Assembly (NCBI GenBank): GCA_009733715.1
Contig: WMKJ01000019.1
Location: forward strand, 1-64,000
Length of the DNA: 64,000 nucleotides
Source of the DNA: Herpomyces periplanetae
Taxonomy: Eukaryota > Ascomycota > Laboulbeniomycetes > Herpomycetales > Herpomycetaceae
Reading direction: 5' to 3'
Made by a program: the position numbers and the translations under genes. Positions 50,943 to 62,200 of this stretch are shown in pieces. The stretch's first letter is position 1; the number at the start of each line of letters is the position of its first letter. Under the pieces are notes generated by a model that was not told where the DNA came from, ran no database searches, and saw only the letters and a list, made by a program, of their open reading frames with translations.

Positions 50943-52820
50943 ATGAGGGGACAATCCCACAATCACCATCATTATCAGACCTCACTACAAGATCGTTCAT
51001 CTACGCTTAGATTATTTCGAACTTCAGTTGATTGGGATGCTAAATTTTCCCATCATGCCGCTAAATTCTCCCCGTATGCAACAATAATTACACCACGGAC
51101 ATACTGGGATAATTTTGCCATAATATTTCTTCTGCTTCAATTATCACCTGATAACTTAATTTTCATTTACCTGATATTCTCCATTTTTACCATCCAACCC
51201 GTCTTTAAAGGTTTTCGCGGATTCACCGTTTTACCTTCCCCCGATGACTGCCTTCACGGTCAAGCTGCATATCCCTCACACACCACAATACTGTACTCGG
51301 ATACACTAGCTCTAGCTATTTGGATACTTCTGTGGACACCAGTACACAACATAGGCCTAGACTCTGCGCTAGCCATAGTTGCCATATCAATGAGCGGAGT
51401 TAACGGTAAATCAAGCTCCAATGGTGGTATAATCAAGCGATTCATCATGTGCATACTTTTAACTATATTCTTCCACTATTCCAAGGACAATATAGCCACG
51501 GAAAACCTAGCCAAGACACTCGTAGGTAACGAAACTCGCATAGATAAGGCCAACTTGCAAATTTATTTACCGCAAACTTTTTTTCATGGTCGAGGTTGGA
51601 TACAGAACGTTTTAGGCGTACATATCCTAACACAAGCCATTGTCATAAGTGTCCGACGTGCGCTGTTCAATCGAAAGAAGAAACAACAAAGTAGTAGCGT
51701 TATCAAGCCTAATCGATCGGAAAACACGCTAAGTTTAAGTTATCTGCTACCAGATAAGATTCGTGGAAAAGATGACAGGTCTAGTGATGAAATTGAAAAA
51801 GTTTACGATGAAAGTAAAATGAAACATGAATTTGAATGTTGGATGTTGTCAAATTTGCGCAAAAATAATAAACGGCAAACCGAAACTTGTACCACCACCA
51901 CGAGACTTACCAGTGATACCGAATTCGGTAATAACGAAAGTATTGCTAAAATGAAAGATAGAAAGTTAGAGATGAGCAGTAATAAAGTCCGTAAATTACT
52001 GGGGGAGCAAACACGCAGTAATCAACCATTATGGTGTGCAATTGCATGGATGAAAATATGTGTACTCAATTCACACAACTGTCGGATAGGCTTTTCAAGT
52101 GCAAGAAATAATGAGTATGGAGACAACACCGGTGGAAAAACTTATACAGTCGATATAAGTTCAACGTATGTTAAGTTAAGGGTAATCGACGAAAATAACT
52201 CCCACAAAGATAACCAGGACAAATTTTCAATCAAACTAAACGGTTACAATTGGGATTGCATCAAGATAAATCAAATCGGGAACTCTAATTATGAAAATAT
52301 TAAGACTAAAAAAGTTGATCGACAAAGTACGCTGATAACGATAGATGGTTTATGCGAAAAGACCAAATATAAAATTGAAGTGATAAGACAACCAGACGGT
52401 AAAGTTATCGACGTCATCACTTTATCAAGCAAAATTCAAAGCGAAATGTTAAGTCATCGGAAGCAAACTATCCCGGTAAAACGAGTAAGTACGGCCGAAC
52501 GTTTGAAAAAAACCATCGAAGCCACACGATTGAGGCTGAGAGAAATTGAAACGAGCGGAGCAAAGAAACGCCGAGAGAATGAACGAACGCTTAGTAATCT
52601 GAAAAAAGAGGTGGAGCAGTTGACAACGAAGGTTGAAGGGAGGAAAGGCGAAGGCGCGTATTTAAGGGGAAAAATTGAGGAGCTAAAGCAAAAAGGCTTA
52701 GAAGAGAAGGAAAGCACGAAGGAATTTGAAAAGGAAATCACCAAACTACAGGGAATAATTCGCGTGAAGAAAGAAATTGTAGAGACTATTCGTGGAAGGT
52801 GCGAACTAGACAAGGTATGA
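50943..52820 (+). CDS. AcrB-like ubiquitination-network protein
   Basis: Single exon, 625 aa. A short basic start leads to three hydrophobic segments (about 59-86, 121-148 and 167-180; the first is FAIIFLLLQLSPDNLIFIYL). Next comes the block FFHGRGWIQNVLGVHILTQA, and QPLWCAIAWMKICVL, both close to Aspergillus AcrB as I remember it. A beta-rich part (about 400-510) precedes a C-terminal coiled coil (STAERLKKTIEATRLRLREI, then charged heptads). In Aspergillus nidulans AcrB interacts genetically with the CreB/CreC deubiquitination and CreD arrestin network that controls carbon repression and permease turnover. This copy stops soon after the coiled coil begins, so it is shorter than the roughly 1000-aa Aspergillus protein. 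The stop overlaps a donor-like AAG/GTATGA, but no good following exon is visible. Confidence 0.8.
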   Translation: MRGQSHNHHHYQTSLQDRSSTLRLFRTSVDWDAKFSHHAAKFSPYATIITPRTYWDNFAIIFLLLQLSPDNLIFIYLIFSIFTIQPVFKGFRGFTVLPSPDDCLHGQAAYPSHTTILYSDTLALAIWILLWTPVHNIGLDSALAIVAISMSGVNGKSSSNGGIIKRFIMCILLTIFFHYSKDNIATENLAKTLVGNETRIDKANLQIYLPQTFFHGRGWIQNVLGVHILTQAIVISVRRALFNRKKKQQSSSVIKPNRSENTLSLSYLLPDKIRGKDDRSSDEIEKVYDESKMKHEFECWMLSNLRKNNKRQTETCTTTTRLTSDTEFGNNESIAKMKDRKLEMSSNKVRKLLGEQTRSNQPLWCAIAWMKICVLNSHNCRIGFSSARNNEYGDNTGGKTYTVDISSTYVKLRVIDENNSHKDNQDKFSIKLNGYNWDCIKINQIGNSNYENIKTKKVDRQSTLITIDGLCEKTKYKIEVIRQPDGKVIDVITLSSKIQSEMLSHRKQTIPVKRVSTAERLKKTIEATRLRLREIETSGAKKRRENERTLSNLKKEVEQLTTKVEGRKGEGAYLRGKIEELKQKGLEEKESTKEFEKEITKLQGIIRVKKEIVETIRGRCELDKV

Positions 52821-53276
52821 ATTCAACACTTGGAACAACTCGTTACTTCTATTTTCGACTTTTGGGTGAAATTTCTCAACAAGTTAATATTGTTTAATTT
52901 AATTTGCCCATTTTATTTTGTTTATTTTTTCGCTTGTGAAGCGGAGATTTTTTTTCCTTCCCCTTTCGGCCTATCTCAACGTTGGTGACCCCTCATTTCA
53001 TCTCATTAACCATATCTTGTCTCCTCATTTATCGTGTCGTCCCACATCTCAATTTCTTACTTAAATCCGTTTAACCTCCTCCCTTCCTTCAAAATATCCA
53101 ATACACTTCCTACTATGAACCACACACTTCCATTCATACATTTGATGAACGGAACTTTGCTTCGCGGCATTTTTATGATAAATGTTTATTTTTAGAAAAG
53201 CACTGTTGGAATATCAAGCGTGGTCATAGACTTCATAAGATATACACACGTATCGTAGTGAGTTAAGTGATTCGAA
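52821..53276. other. Intergenic between AcrB-like gene and GGA gene
   Basis: T- and C-rich, 456 bp. No ORF or known motif seen. Short enough to serve as terminator and promoter. Confidence 0.5.
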
Positions 53277-55570
53277 ATGGAGGCTGCTTCATTTAATTAT
53301 GCTCGGGATCGTTTAAATAATTCATTATCAACTGGTTCGAGCAATTCATCTTCATTTACAATACCTCAACTACAAAAGTATATCGGTAAGGTTCACTTAC
53401 ATTTAATTATGTCGTGGCTTATTTATTCCATGCACTGTGGTGATTATACATGATTAACTCTTCTCATTTTCTTCGTAGTTAATGCATGCGATCCACGAAA
53501 TTTTGAACCAAATTTAGCTCTTAACTTAGAAGTATGCGATCTGGTAAATGCAAAAAAGGGCAACGCGTACGATATTTCCTTCCTCGTTCATCTGTCTTCC
53601 TATACCCTCATGTATCATGATAAACTAACATGATTCATTTAGGCCGCGTGAGGCTGCTTTTGCAATTGTAAACTTAATAAACCATCGAAATCCTAATGTC
53701 TCCTTACTGGCACTTTGTGTATGTGACGGATCGTTCCTTGTTTTTTAACCAATATGTATAGGTATACAGAAGGCAACTAATTGTGTAGCTTTTGGATATT
53801 TGCGTGAAAAATTGCGGATACCCGTTTCATCTACAGATTAGTTCCAAGGAATTTTTAAATGAATTAGTTCGAAGATTTCCACCCCGGCCTCCTCTACACC
53901 CTTCGTATCCCATGCAGCGTATACTTAAATGTATAGCAGAATGGAGAGTTACTTTGTGTGAAACTTCCCGTTACAAGGAAGACTTGGGATATATACGAGA
54001 TATGCATCGATTACTCGCTTCCAAAGGTTATTTATTCCCAGAGTTACGTTCAGAACAATTAAGCACGCTTAATTCAACCTATACTCTACAATCACCCCAA
54101 GAAATGGAAGAGGAAGAGCGTGAAGCACAATCCGCTAAATTGCAAGAGTTAATACGTAGAGCCACTCCTCGAGACTTACAAGAGGCAAACTCATTAGTGA
54201 AGATTTTAGCCGGTTACGATACACGAAGTAAAACTGATTATCGGTCAAAAGCGGCCAAAGAAATCGTGATGCTTCAGCAAAAAGCCGGCTTACTAAATAA
54301 AATGTTAGATCAATTCGTATCTCGGGATAAATTTACTCCTTGTGACGCTTCGGAGGTAAGTCGTAGAGTGTATCAATGCCTCATGCTAGATTTGTGCACG
54401 TTACTCTTTCTTATTGTGGCTAGATTTTAATTGATATGAACAAATGGGGGTATACGTATTTAGGAGCTGGTAAATGCGTTAATTAGCGCGCACCCGAAAG
54501 TACGGAAAATGTGTGAAGAAGAATCAGATGACCATGAAGCCGTGGCACGGTTATTAGACTTGAATGATACCATTATCAAGTGTGTACAAAGATACCGACA
54601 AATGAAGAATGGAGGCGAAATGAGTGATGACTCAAATCACAGACCAGATACCAGTGGAGAAATTTCCTTAATCGACTTAGATGAATCTTTCGGCGGGCAT
54701 AGCGATGGAGGGGCAGATGCAGGAGGAAAGTGTGATTTCAAAGGAGTAGGAATAGGGAAGGGTCCATCAGAAATCAGATTGACAGAAACCAGTGATATGT
54801 CAGCAAGTGGTTTGGAACATGATTTATTGGGGTTGAATATCCAGAGTGAAGAGGGGAGGATTGAAACAAGCTCCAATCGAGGAAAGGGTACGTTTACGGT
54901 AAATGATTCTGGTCGAGCCATTTCATTACTTGAGCTTGATTCATCGGGTTTACCAGCGGGGTGTGGTTCACATATGAGTACAGCGGTTACTCAAGTTACG
55001 AAGGATACTATAGTCCACGGGGAGATGTGTGTCGAAGGGCTAGGGTACCGTAAAGACATGGTAGCAGGGTTTGATAAAATGAATGGCATTGAAAATACCG
55101 GTAACGGTGTTAACTTTGATGCAACGGGTGACGACGAATGGCAGTTCACGTCGGCACTTCCTAATGGTGACGTTGAAAGCAGAATCAAGGTAACGGGTAC
55201 GAATTCGCCACTCGAGGTGATTTGGAAAGTTAAGCGTGAAAAAGACTCCCATACGGAGATAGGGAAACGTTGGGCAGTGGTAATCGATAGCGTAATTTCA
55301 AGTCGAACAAAACGAACCGTGCGAGACTTGACATTCCACGTAGCAGTGACAAAAGCGTTTAATCTGACTATGGAAACACAATCATCCCGGATATTAGGCG
55401 GTATGGTGAAGAATGGGATTACGCAGCAAATAAGGGTATGGAGAATCGGGGGCGGCAATGAAGGAAGTGGAGTGCGCACACGTTGGAGATTAACTTACAC
55501 TCTGTCGGACGAAACAACGGGTACGAGTGAAGAACAAAGTGAACAAGGAGAAGTAACAATTTGCGTATAA
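53277..55570 (+). CDS. GGA family Golgi adaptor (VHS-GAT-GAE)
   Basis: Five exons, 53277-53385, 53479-53566, 53643-53718, 53789-54355 and 54464-55570, give 648 aa with exact frame. The VHS domain (about 35-175) has IVNACDPRNFEPNLALNLEV, APREAAFAIVNLINHRNPNV, and LLDICVKNCGYPFHLQI. The GAT domain (about 205-325) has RRATPRDLQEANSLVKILAG and ARLLDLNDTIIKCVQRY. A Gly/Ser/Asp-rich hinge follows. The C-terminal GAE (gamma-ear) domain starts near WQFTSALPNGD and includes LTFHVAVTKAFNLTME and QQIRVWRIGGG. GGA proteins bind Arf-GTP, cargo and clathrin accessory proteins at the trans-Golgi. The second to fourth introns are about 70-108 bp. The gene converges on the UBL-AN1 gene. Confidence 0.93.
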
Positions 55571-55903
55571 GCAGACGAACGAAGATGTAGTGGATAGATA
55601 CGGAAAGAATTACCGAAAATTTGTGTGCCAGGAGAAAAAGTGTTGGCTGATGACAGCAACATTGAAATGTGGTGGAGGATGTTGGATAAATAGAAATAAA
55701 TTTTGATTGGGAATAAATTATAAAATTAAATTAGTACGTACAAGCACGTAACTACTTTTAATACGAGACGAAGAAATGAAGTGGCAACTGTGAAAGGGAT
55801 AGTGAAAGCAAAAAGTGAATGCTAGGAAGTTTTGCAATGATAAAAGACGCGAGTGCGTGGGGACAAAAGCGGAAGAGCGCATAGGCACAAAGGGGAGTGC
55901 GTT

Positions 55904-56804
55904 CTAAAGTCCACGTATTGCGACGGTACGCTCGCTGGTAAGCTTTTCGGCGTTTCGGCGATGAGACTCACGTTTACAGTCTTCAAGACCGGAACAAGCA
56001 TGACTTTCAAGCTGACGATGGCGAGAGCAAAAGCTTCCCTTACAGAAATCGCAATCGCCAGCGATGCGCTGGGCCAGAGAGCGACAAGGAGATTCAGTAT
56101 TTCGATTATAGTGACAGATAAGACGGCGACGAGGAGCAGCAACAGCAGCAGCAACAGCGGCAGCAGCAGCGGCAGCAGTTTTAGTAGTGGTGGCGGTAGG
56201 TGGGGTGGCAGTGACAGCGACGGCGACAGCAGTAGGTGTAGGAGTAGGCGCAGATGCGGGTGCGGATGCTGGTGCAGACGCAGACGCAGATGCAGATGCA
56301 GATGCAGGTGTAGAAGATGAACTAGCACCAGAAGTCGAAGTCGGCGAAGTTGATGTAGGAGAAGAGGCAGTGGAAGAAACCGTAGCAGAGCTAGCTGACG
56401 ATGAAGTAGAGGAAGTTGACGTGGTGGAGGATGACGGTAAGTTTAGAGAGCCACCTTTAATGGGCAATGTTATGGTTAAGGTAGCCAAAGGTCGAATACC
56501 ACATTGTCGTATCGTGGAAAGAAGAGGCAAGGGTCTTCCAGCGTGGAAAAGACGGGCAGTTGATGGAAAGGCCGTTAAAAGAGACGATATTAAAGAAGAA
56601 TCGGGAATTACAAGGGAAGAAGCTGGTAGGCAAAGGGAAACGGTCAACCAACAAGAATACGAAGCAAAGTGAAAAGGATAGTGCGGGATTAAGAGCGAGA
56701 GTTTTAGACAGGACGAAATAGCACGTTCACTTACAGTGGCCAGACAGGTCTATAAGGAAGAGTGGAATATGACATTTGGAGAAGCTTGGGGTAGATGAGG
56801 CCAT
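55904..56804 (-). CDS. Ubiquitin-like and AN1-type zinc-finger protein
   Basis: Two exons, 56804-56735 and 56622-55904, across a 112-bp intron (GTAAGT...TACCAG), give 262 aa. The first exon supplies the missing ATG (MASSTPSFSKCHIPLFLIDL) and completes a ubiquitin-like fold with FHAGRPLPLLSTIRQCGI and TLTITLPIKGGS. The middle (about 90-190) is a low-complexity Ser/Thr/Ala/Pro tract encoded by triplet repeats at 56123-56330. The C-terminus is an AN1 finger with GDCDFCKGSFCSRHRQLE, HACSGLEDCKRES and NAEKLTSERTVAIRGL. The first two zinc Cys are nine residues apart (CHYNRNTESPC), longer than usual. UBL-AN1 proteins are linked to ubiquitin and Cdc48/proteasome function; the exact role here is open. 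Confidence 0.85.
56123..56330. repeat. Coding triplet/hexamer microsatellite in the UBL-AN1 gene
   Basis: CAG-type repeats at 56134-56180, then GATGCAGATGCAG-type hexamers up to about 56312 on the + strand. On the sense (minus) strand these encode Ala/Ser/Pro/Thr tracts without breaking the frame. Confidence 0.8.
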
Positions 56805-57243
56805 GAGTAGAAAACAGACGAAAGTTCAAGAACGCGAGAAGTTTGAAATGAGAGAGGGACTGTGATGATGGGTACGGCAACAACAGAAGCGAAGGAAGTG
56901 AGAAGAAAAAGCTAGAAAGAGCAAGGGTAAGGAAGGAAAAACTAGATAGAGACGCCAATAAAGAAGGATGATCGAAGGGAATACGAGGAGAAAGGGTCAG
57001 TTATATCAAAGGAGAAGATAGGGCAATGATGAACGGAAGCTTGAAGGAGGAATCTTGATCCGAGCAAAGCAAGATGATTAAAAGAATGAGAAAAAAGAAA
57101 TTTAAGGTAAAGGTGAGGCTACTAACTGGTTGATTAACGGATGGGGAAGCAGGCGGATTGAGGAGCGAGGGAGTAGTGAAGGAAGAAGATGATTGAAACG
57201 GGCACGACGTTGATAAAGAGATTAATCAACCATTTAATCGTAC

Positions 57244-57310
57244 GGTTGGCGGGCTGGCTGTCGGGTGGGTGGGCTGAATGGTTAACCCACCGCCAGCCAG
57301 CCAGCCAACC
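57244..57310. repeat. Inverted repeat (17-bp arms, one mismatch)
   Basis: Arm 57244-57260 (GGTTGGCGGGCTGGCTG) pairs with 57294-57310 (CAGCCAGCCAGCCAACC) at 16 of 17 positions. Short inner pairing of GTGGGT with ACCCAC extends the stem. Confidence 0.75.
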
Positions 57311-57322
57311 CACTGGCAGGCC

Positions 57323-57344
57323 GGCCGGTCGGCTCCGACCGGCC
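57323..57344. repeat. Perfect GC-rich hairpin (10-bp arms, 2-nt loop)
   Basis: GGCCGGTCGG at 57323-57332, loop CT, then CCGACCGGCC at 57335-57344. Outer ACTGG/CCAGT pairs flank it with a bulge. It lies directly after the other inverted repeat. Not followed by a T run, so not a bacterial-type terminator. Confidence 0.75.
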
Positions 57345-59290
57345 AGTAAGTCAGTCACTCAAGCGTTTAAGCGTACGTTAATTTATCTGTAAAGGGTGTA
57401 TACATGTGCGTATGTATGTGTGTGTGTGCGAGTGCTTATGCGTATGCGTGTGTGTGTGTGTGTAAAGGTGGTCGATAAAGGAAAAAAGAAATTAATAGCT
57501 ACAACTTTTGCCCAATCTGTGGTCATTTGATACTTCAAGTCCTACCCATTTTAATGCAATCTCACGGCACCCGACCAACCGGTGCCAGAGTTATATATTT
57601 TGTAACTTTAATATGATCACGATTGTTAAGCCAACATTATGAATATTTTTTAGACTTTGTGCATGTATGTAAATAATAACTGCAGTAGACGAGTTTGGTT
57701 TACTATCTATAAAATTATTGACTTGATTGATTGCTCCCATAAAAATAAAGCTTCTCTCAACATTCTCGATGCTCACATTTTCAACCTCAACAAATTTCGG
57801 AGAATTTTCTTCTCAACAAAAATCTCATTCACACAGATGGACTGCCCTGGATGGAAGTTGCATTAAGGTATTTCTGAATTTGGTATGCACGGATTGGAAA
57901 AGCGTAGCATTGTATAGTATAGTAACACATTGTATACCAGAATACTACATTACCCTATTCATGTAGGTGTGAGTCCTGCATTAACCTTTACTTACTATTT
58001 GCCAATTGATCTGTTTATCGAACACTCGCTGCCATTTCGGCCTGTATTCCCTTGACTATTTTCCCTTAAGTTAGTAGACCTCCTTTTCCGTAACGTGACT
58101 CGTGTTTTCGCTCTTGTTCTTTGCCCCGTTTATTCATCTATCCGCCTATCCCCACTCGGTCCCGTACCGTCCAATTTCCCGTATTCTCTTTTTACGTTCA
58201 TGCGCCTCAGCACCAGCTCCTGCTCCTGCGCCAGCACCGACTCGAGCCAGAATATTAGCGTAAACGCGCATCCGTATGTATATTTATTCCGGCTAATGCA
58301 CAAAATCTCCCTTATCGCTCTGAATATTTAGTCCATCCATCAATCTACCTAATCTTCTCTCATATCATTCACCAGGGTAAATTTTCCTTCATCTCGAGTG
58401 TTTTGACGCATAATTTATGTAGTTATACTATCAAGTGGAAAACAGTCCTTTTCACTTCTTACAATGCTATTCTACCTAACTATTCACTTCGGTACACGTT
58501 CGCCTTCGTTTCCGTTGGCTCATATCAAGTTTCTCAGAGTTACACTACTTCGATAGGAACGCGGTGAATAACCTTGCCGTCTTTTCCCATTGAAATTTGC
58601 TTGTCCGCTTAAAAAACGTTTTTTACCCGAGTTCCTCGCCCTTTTGTTATATATTAGTCCCGTGGCAAATATACCTTGAAATTATTCTTACCTGCCTATT
58701 TTTCTTTTGCCTTCCATATGAGAGTTAATCCTAACATTCATGCTGTTACTCTCATTCTCATTCTCACCTTCACTATTACTATTTTAATTATTATTACTAC
58801 TACTGCTACTGCCACTATTAGACTTAATAAAGATATATCTACCCCTAAGTTCATTCGCTGCACCAACAATTTTAAAGTCCAACCACTCACGACTAATCCT
58901 TCTAATCATACATACATTTCTCACCTATGTATAAGTGAACCTATACGCTAACTTATTTCTATTTTATATAATCGGACAACTTGCTCATACTAGACCATGT
59001 ACTAATGGTTAAACATACAAACATGTCCCAGCTTTATCTAGCTGACTTCACTCAACTAGCAATGGCAGACAACCATTATATCACGTCCAAATCAATTTTG
59101 AAGCAATCGTCATATCCATCATCGTCCACTCTACCCTCCCATTCCATCACAAGGCATTAATCCTTTTCACGTGATCCTCCCCAACGCCTCGTTGATTCTC
59201 CGCATTTTGCCCGGCTGACTAAGCTATAATCACTTTCGCGTTTGTTTAACGAGCCCGCTTTAAGCCCACACGGGAGCTTTCCAGGGTACA

Positions 59291-62200
59291 ATGGAAAAGT
59301 TTTCTTTAATTCATGGTTTCATCTTCTTTTACATTAAATTTATCATCTGGGCCTAATTTTTTTATTCTAATTAATTTGAATATCTTATTATACGCTAATT
59401 ACCCTTTTCACTTGGCAGACCCATCATCCATCGTGGAATACCCCCGCGAAAATATCGTCACCACTGATCATCTTAACGCTGACAGTGACAATGGTGATTC
59501 TATTTGTGAAACCCATTCAAATCTTTATCATGAAATTATCCCCTCTGTGAACAATGCCGTTATCGGCTCTGATTATTCTATTTCACCGCACGCATTGCCA
59601 TTTTCCGCGTATGATCATAGGTCTGATATCATTTCTAACCATTCTGCTATTACCCCTTCTATAAACTCTCAGCACTCTGAGTCTGTACACCATAATTTTA
59701 CTTGTAATAGCTATGTTTCCAATTGCAACTTAACTAATTGGGCGAACGATATCCCTATTGATCCTGCGTTAAACGCCCAACCTTCTCTCGAAACTAACTT
59801 ATCATGTTCACCCCATCTTGACCAAATTTATGAAAATTCTATTTGCGGATCAAGCAATTCTTCATCCCCTTCAAGCAGCGAGGTTGAAACTGATGATGGT
59901 GATGGTGATGGTGATGGTGATGATGATGATGATGATGATGATGACGGTAGTGATGAGGATGAAGATGTAGACGGTGATGAGGGTGATGATAATTATAGCA
60001 CCGACAATAGTTGGCCAAATCATGACTCTACTCAAGCGGGAAAGCTTATCTGGGATATTGCCGAAGAAATCGCCGCTGATGTTTCGCGTCAAGAATCTCA
60101 AAATTCACACACTACTCTTTCCACGACTACCTCTGCTGACCTTGTTCATGACACCCATTGGGCATCCTCCAATCGAACAGCCTCATCCCGTGGCCGCACT
60201 TCGGGTCGACGTGGTCCCCACAAAACTGCTGATCCAGGTAACACGTTTAAAAGCTTACAAACCGCCGCCACCACGGCTCTGCTCGATGGGCAATTGGACG
60301 TGGCCCTCCGCTATGCCCGTGAAGCTGTCAAACAAAATCCCGAAATTTATCCGGCGCATTCCTTACTGAGTGAAATCTTGTACGCTATGCATCGTGAAGA
60401 TGAATCATTAGCTGTCTTGCTAAGTGGCGCTCAGTCTAGTCGAGATGTAGCAGTTTGGTGGCATATTGTGGAGCGTGTTCGTAACAGTAGCACGGATGAT
60501 GCTAAAAAACGGGAAAATTTACTCTACTGTTACTCCAGCTTAGTCCGCTTAACACCCGATGATACTATGGCACGCTTAGAAAAGATCCGTGTGTCTCATG
60601 AACTAGGAAAATCCGGCCGCGGATTACTTAAGGATTGTGTTATGCTTTTAAAACAACAGCCTTGCAATTTTGTCGCTCTATACTATCTGGGTGAATTGGC
60701 CCTTAATGCGGGTCAAACTGATGATATGCAAGCTGCTGTGTGCTGGTTTGATTACGCTATAAACGCGGTTCTTTCGGGTAACCATGCTAATGAAGGAGAG
60801 CTTGACTTTGACTTTCTCATCATGTACGTGGACTTATTAACGGAAATCAAATTTTATCGTAAAGCAATATTTCGATTACGATGTATTGCGCGGTGGTTAG
60901 TCGGTCGATCAGATGAAGTTTGTTGGCATAAAGCTGCCGGTCAGTATTTAGATGAACTTGGCAATGTTAAATCAGGGAAGTCGGATAACGTCAACGATTA
61001 TGCGACGACAAGCTCTATAATCACAGATCAAGGAGAGGTTGATAATTGGTTTGAGTTAGTCGAACATGATGATGATCGTGAATGGGACGAAAATAATCAT
61101 CCTCGGCGTATATTGCAACAAGGTTTTGTACAGGATGGGTATCCAATTGAATTTTATGCTAAAGCTTTACCATTACAGCTTCGGGCTAAATTGGGCATTC
61201 TGCGTATCAAACTTGGGGAAGCTCATTATGCTGAAGGGTTGATGCATTTAAGTAAAGTTTTAGCTAATCTTGATTCAGTTTCTGAAGGAATTGTAATTGA
61301 GTGTACAACGGTATTAATTGAAAAGAGAATGTATGAAGCAGCATTTAAGTTTTTGCGGGATTGGAAATGGGGATTGGGGGAGCGAGGCGAGTATTGGGTT
61401 GCAAAAGGTATTTGTTATCGTGAGCTAGGAGATATTGAGCAATCCGAGCAATGCCACGTTGAAAATATGCTAAGTGCTTGTGAATCGGTTGATCAACGAG
61501 AAGCTGAAACTCGATACTGGCAACGGTTGCGTTGGATTACGGAACAGTATTGGCGAGAGCAAAAGAATTCTGGTGACGGAATAAGTGCATGGGAACGGAC
61601 TGTAGCAACGACCAACGGAGGTTGTTTAGGCGGTCCTAGCGGTGGGATTGGTAGATGGCGTATGATGCGTCGGACATCGGTTGACGAGTTATGGACCAAG
61701 TTGGATAACTTGCGTAACGGTGGTGGCCAAGATTATCAGTCTATGATGTGGATGGAGACAGCTCATGATTTAGTAAACGTGTTTAGAGGTTGTCATTTAT
61801 TCTGGCGTACTCGAGATCGGAGTTCACGATTTGTTGGATATTCGGCAGCGTACTTGGAAGCTCAAGGCAAACAGGTTGAAGTTGAAATGATGGATGGTGA
61901 TGGGGATGGATTGAAGAATTTCACTGGATTATCATTGGTTCATCGAGATTATTACGGCGTGAAGTTCGAAGATTGGGGACACATATTTTGCGAATTTAGT
62001 GTAGAGTTGTTGAAACGAGGCTTGACTGATGCAGCAAAGAGCATTATTGAAAAGGCACTTGAAGCTAATGTCTTTCGACAAGATGATAAGATATTACGTC
62101 AAGTTTATATTACGATCATGGCTATGGGATTAGCGTTACAAGACTCTAAAACCCTTGTTAAAGCGTGTCGATGGTTTATCAAGCAGTATTCATACACTAT

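Larger units (their letters stand above)
56805..59290. other. 2.5-kb interval upstream of the TFIIIC gene
   Basis: No supported ORF. It contains two GC-rich hairpins (57244-57344), a TG-rich microsatellite (about 57405-57463), and one CACGTG at 59168-59173, about 120 bp before the TFC4 start. Left third is purine-rich on the + strand, right third pyrimidine-rich. Confidence 0.55.

Noticed and set aside
55822-56328. ORFs of His/Leu- and Ser/Gly/Arg-rich sequence overlapping the UBL-AN1 gene
   Set aside because: Other-frame translations of the triplet repeat.
57323-57344. Perfect hairpin as a transcription terminator
   Set aside because: No T run follows and eukaryotic Pol II does not use such terminators.
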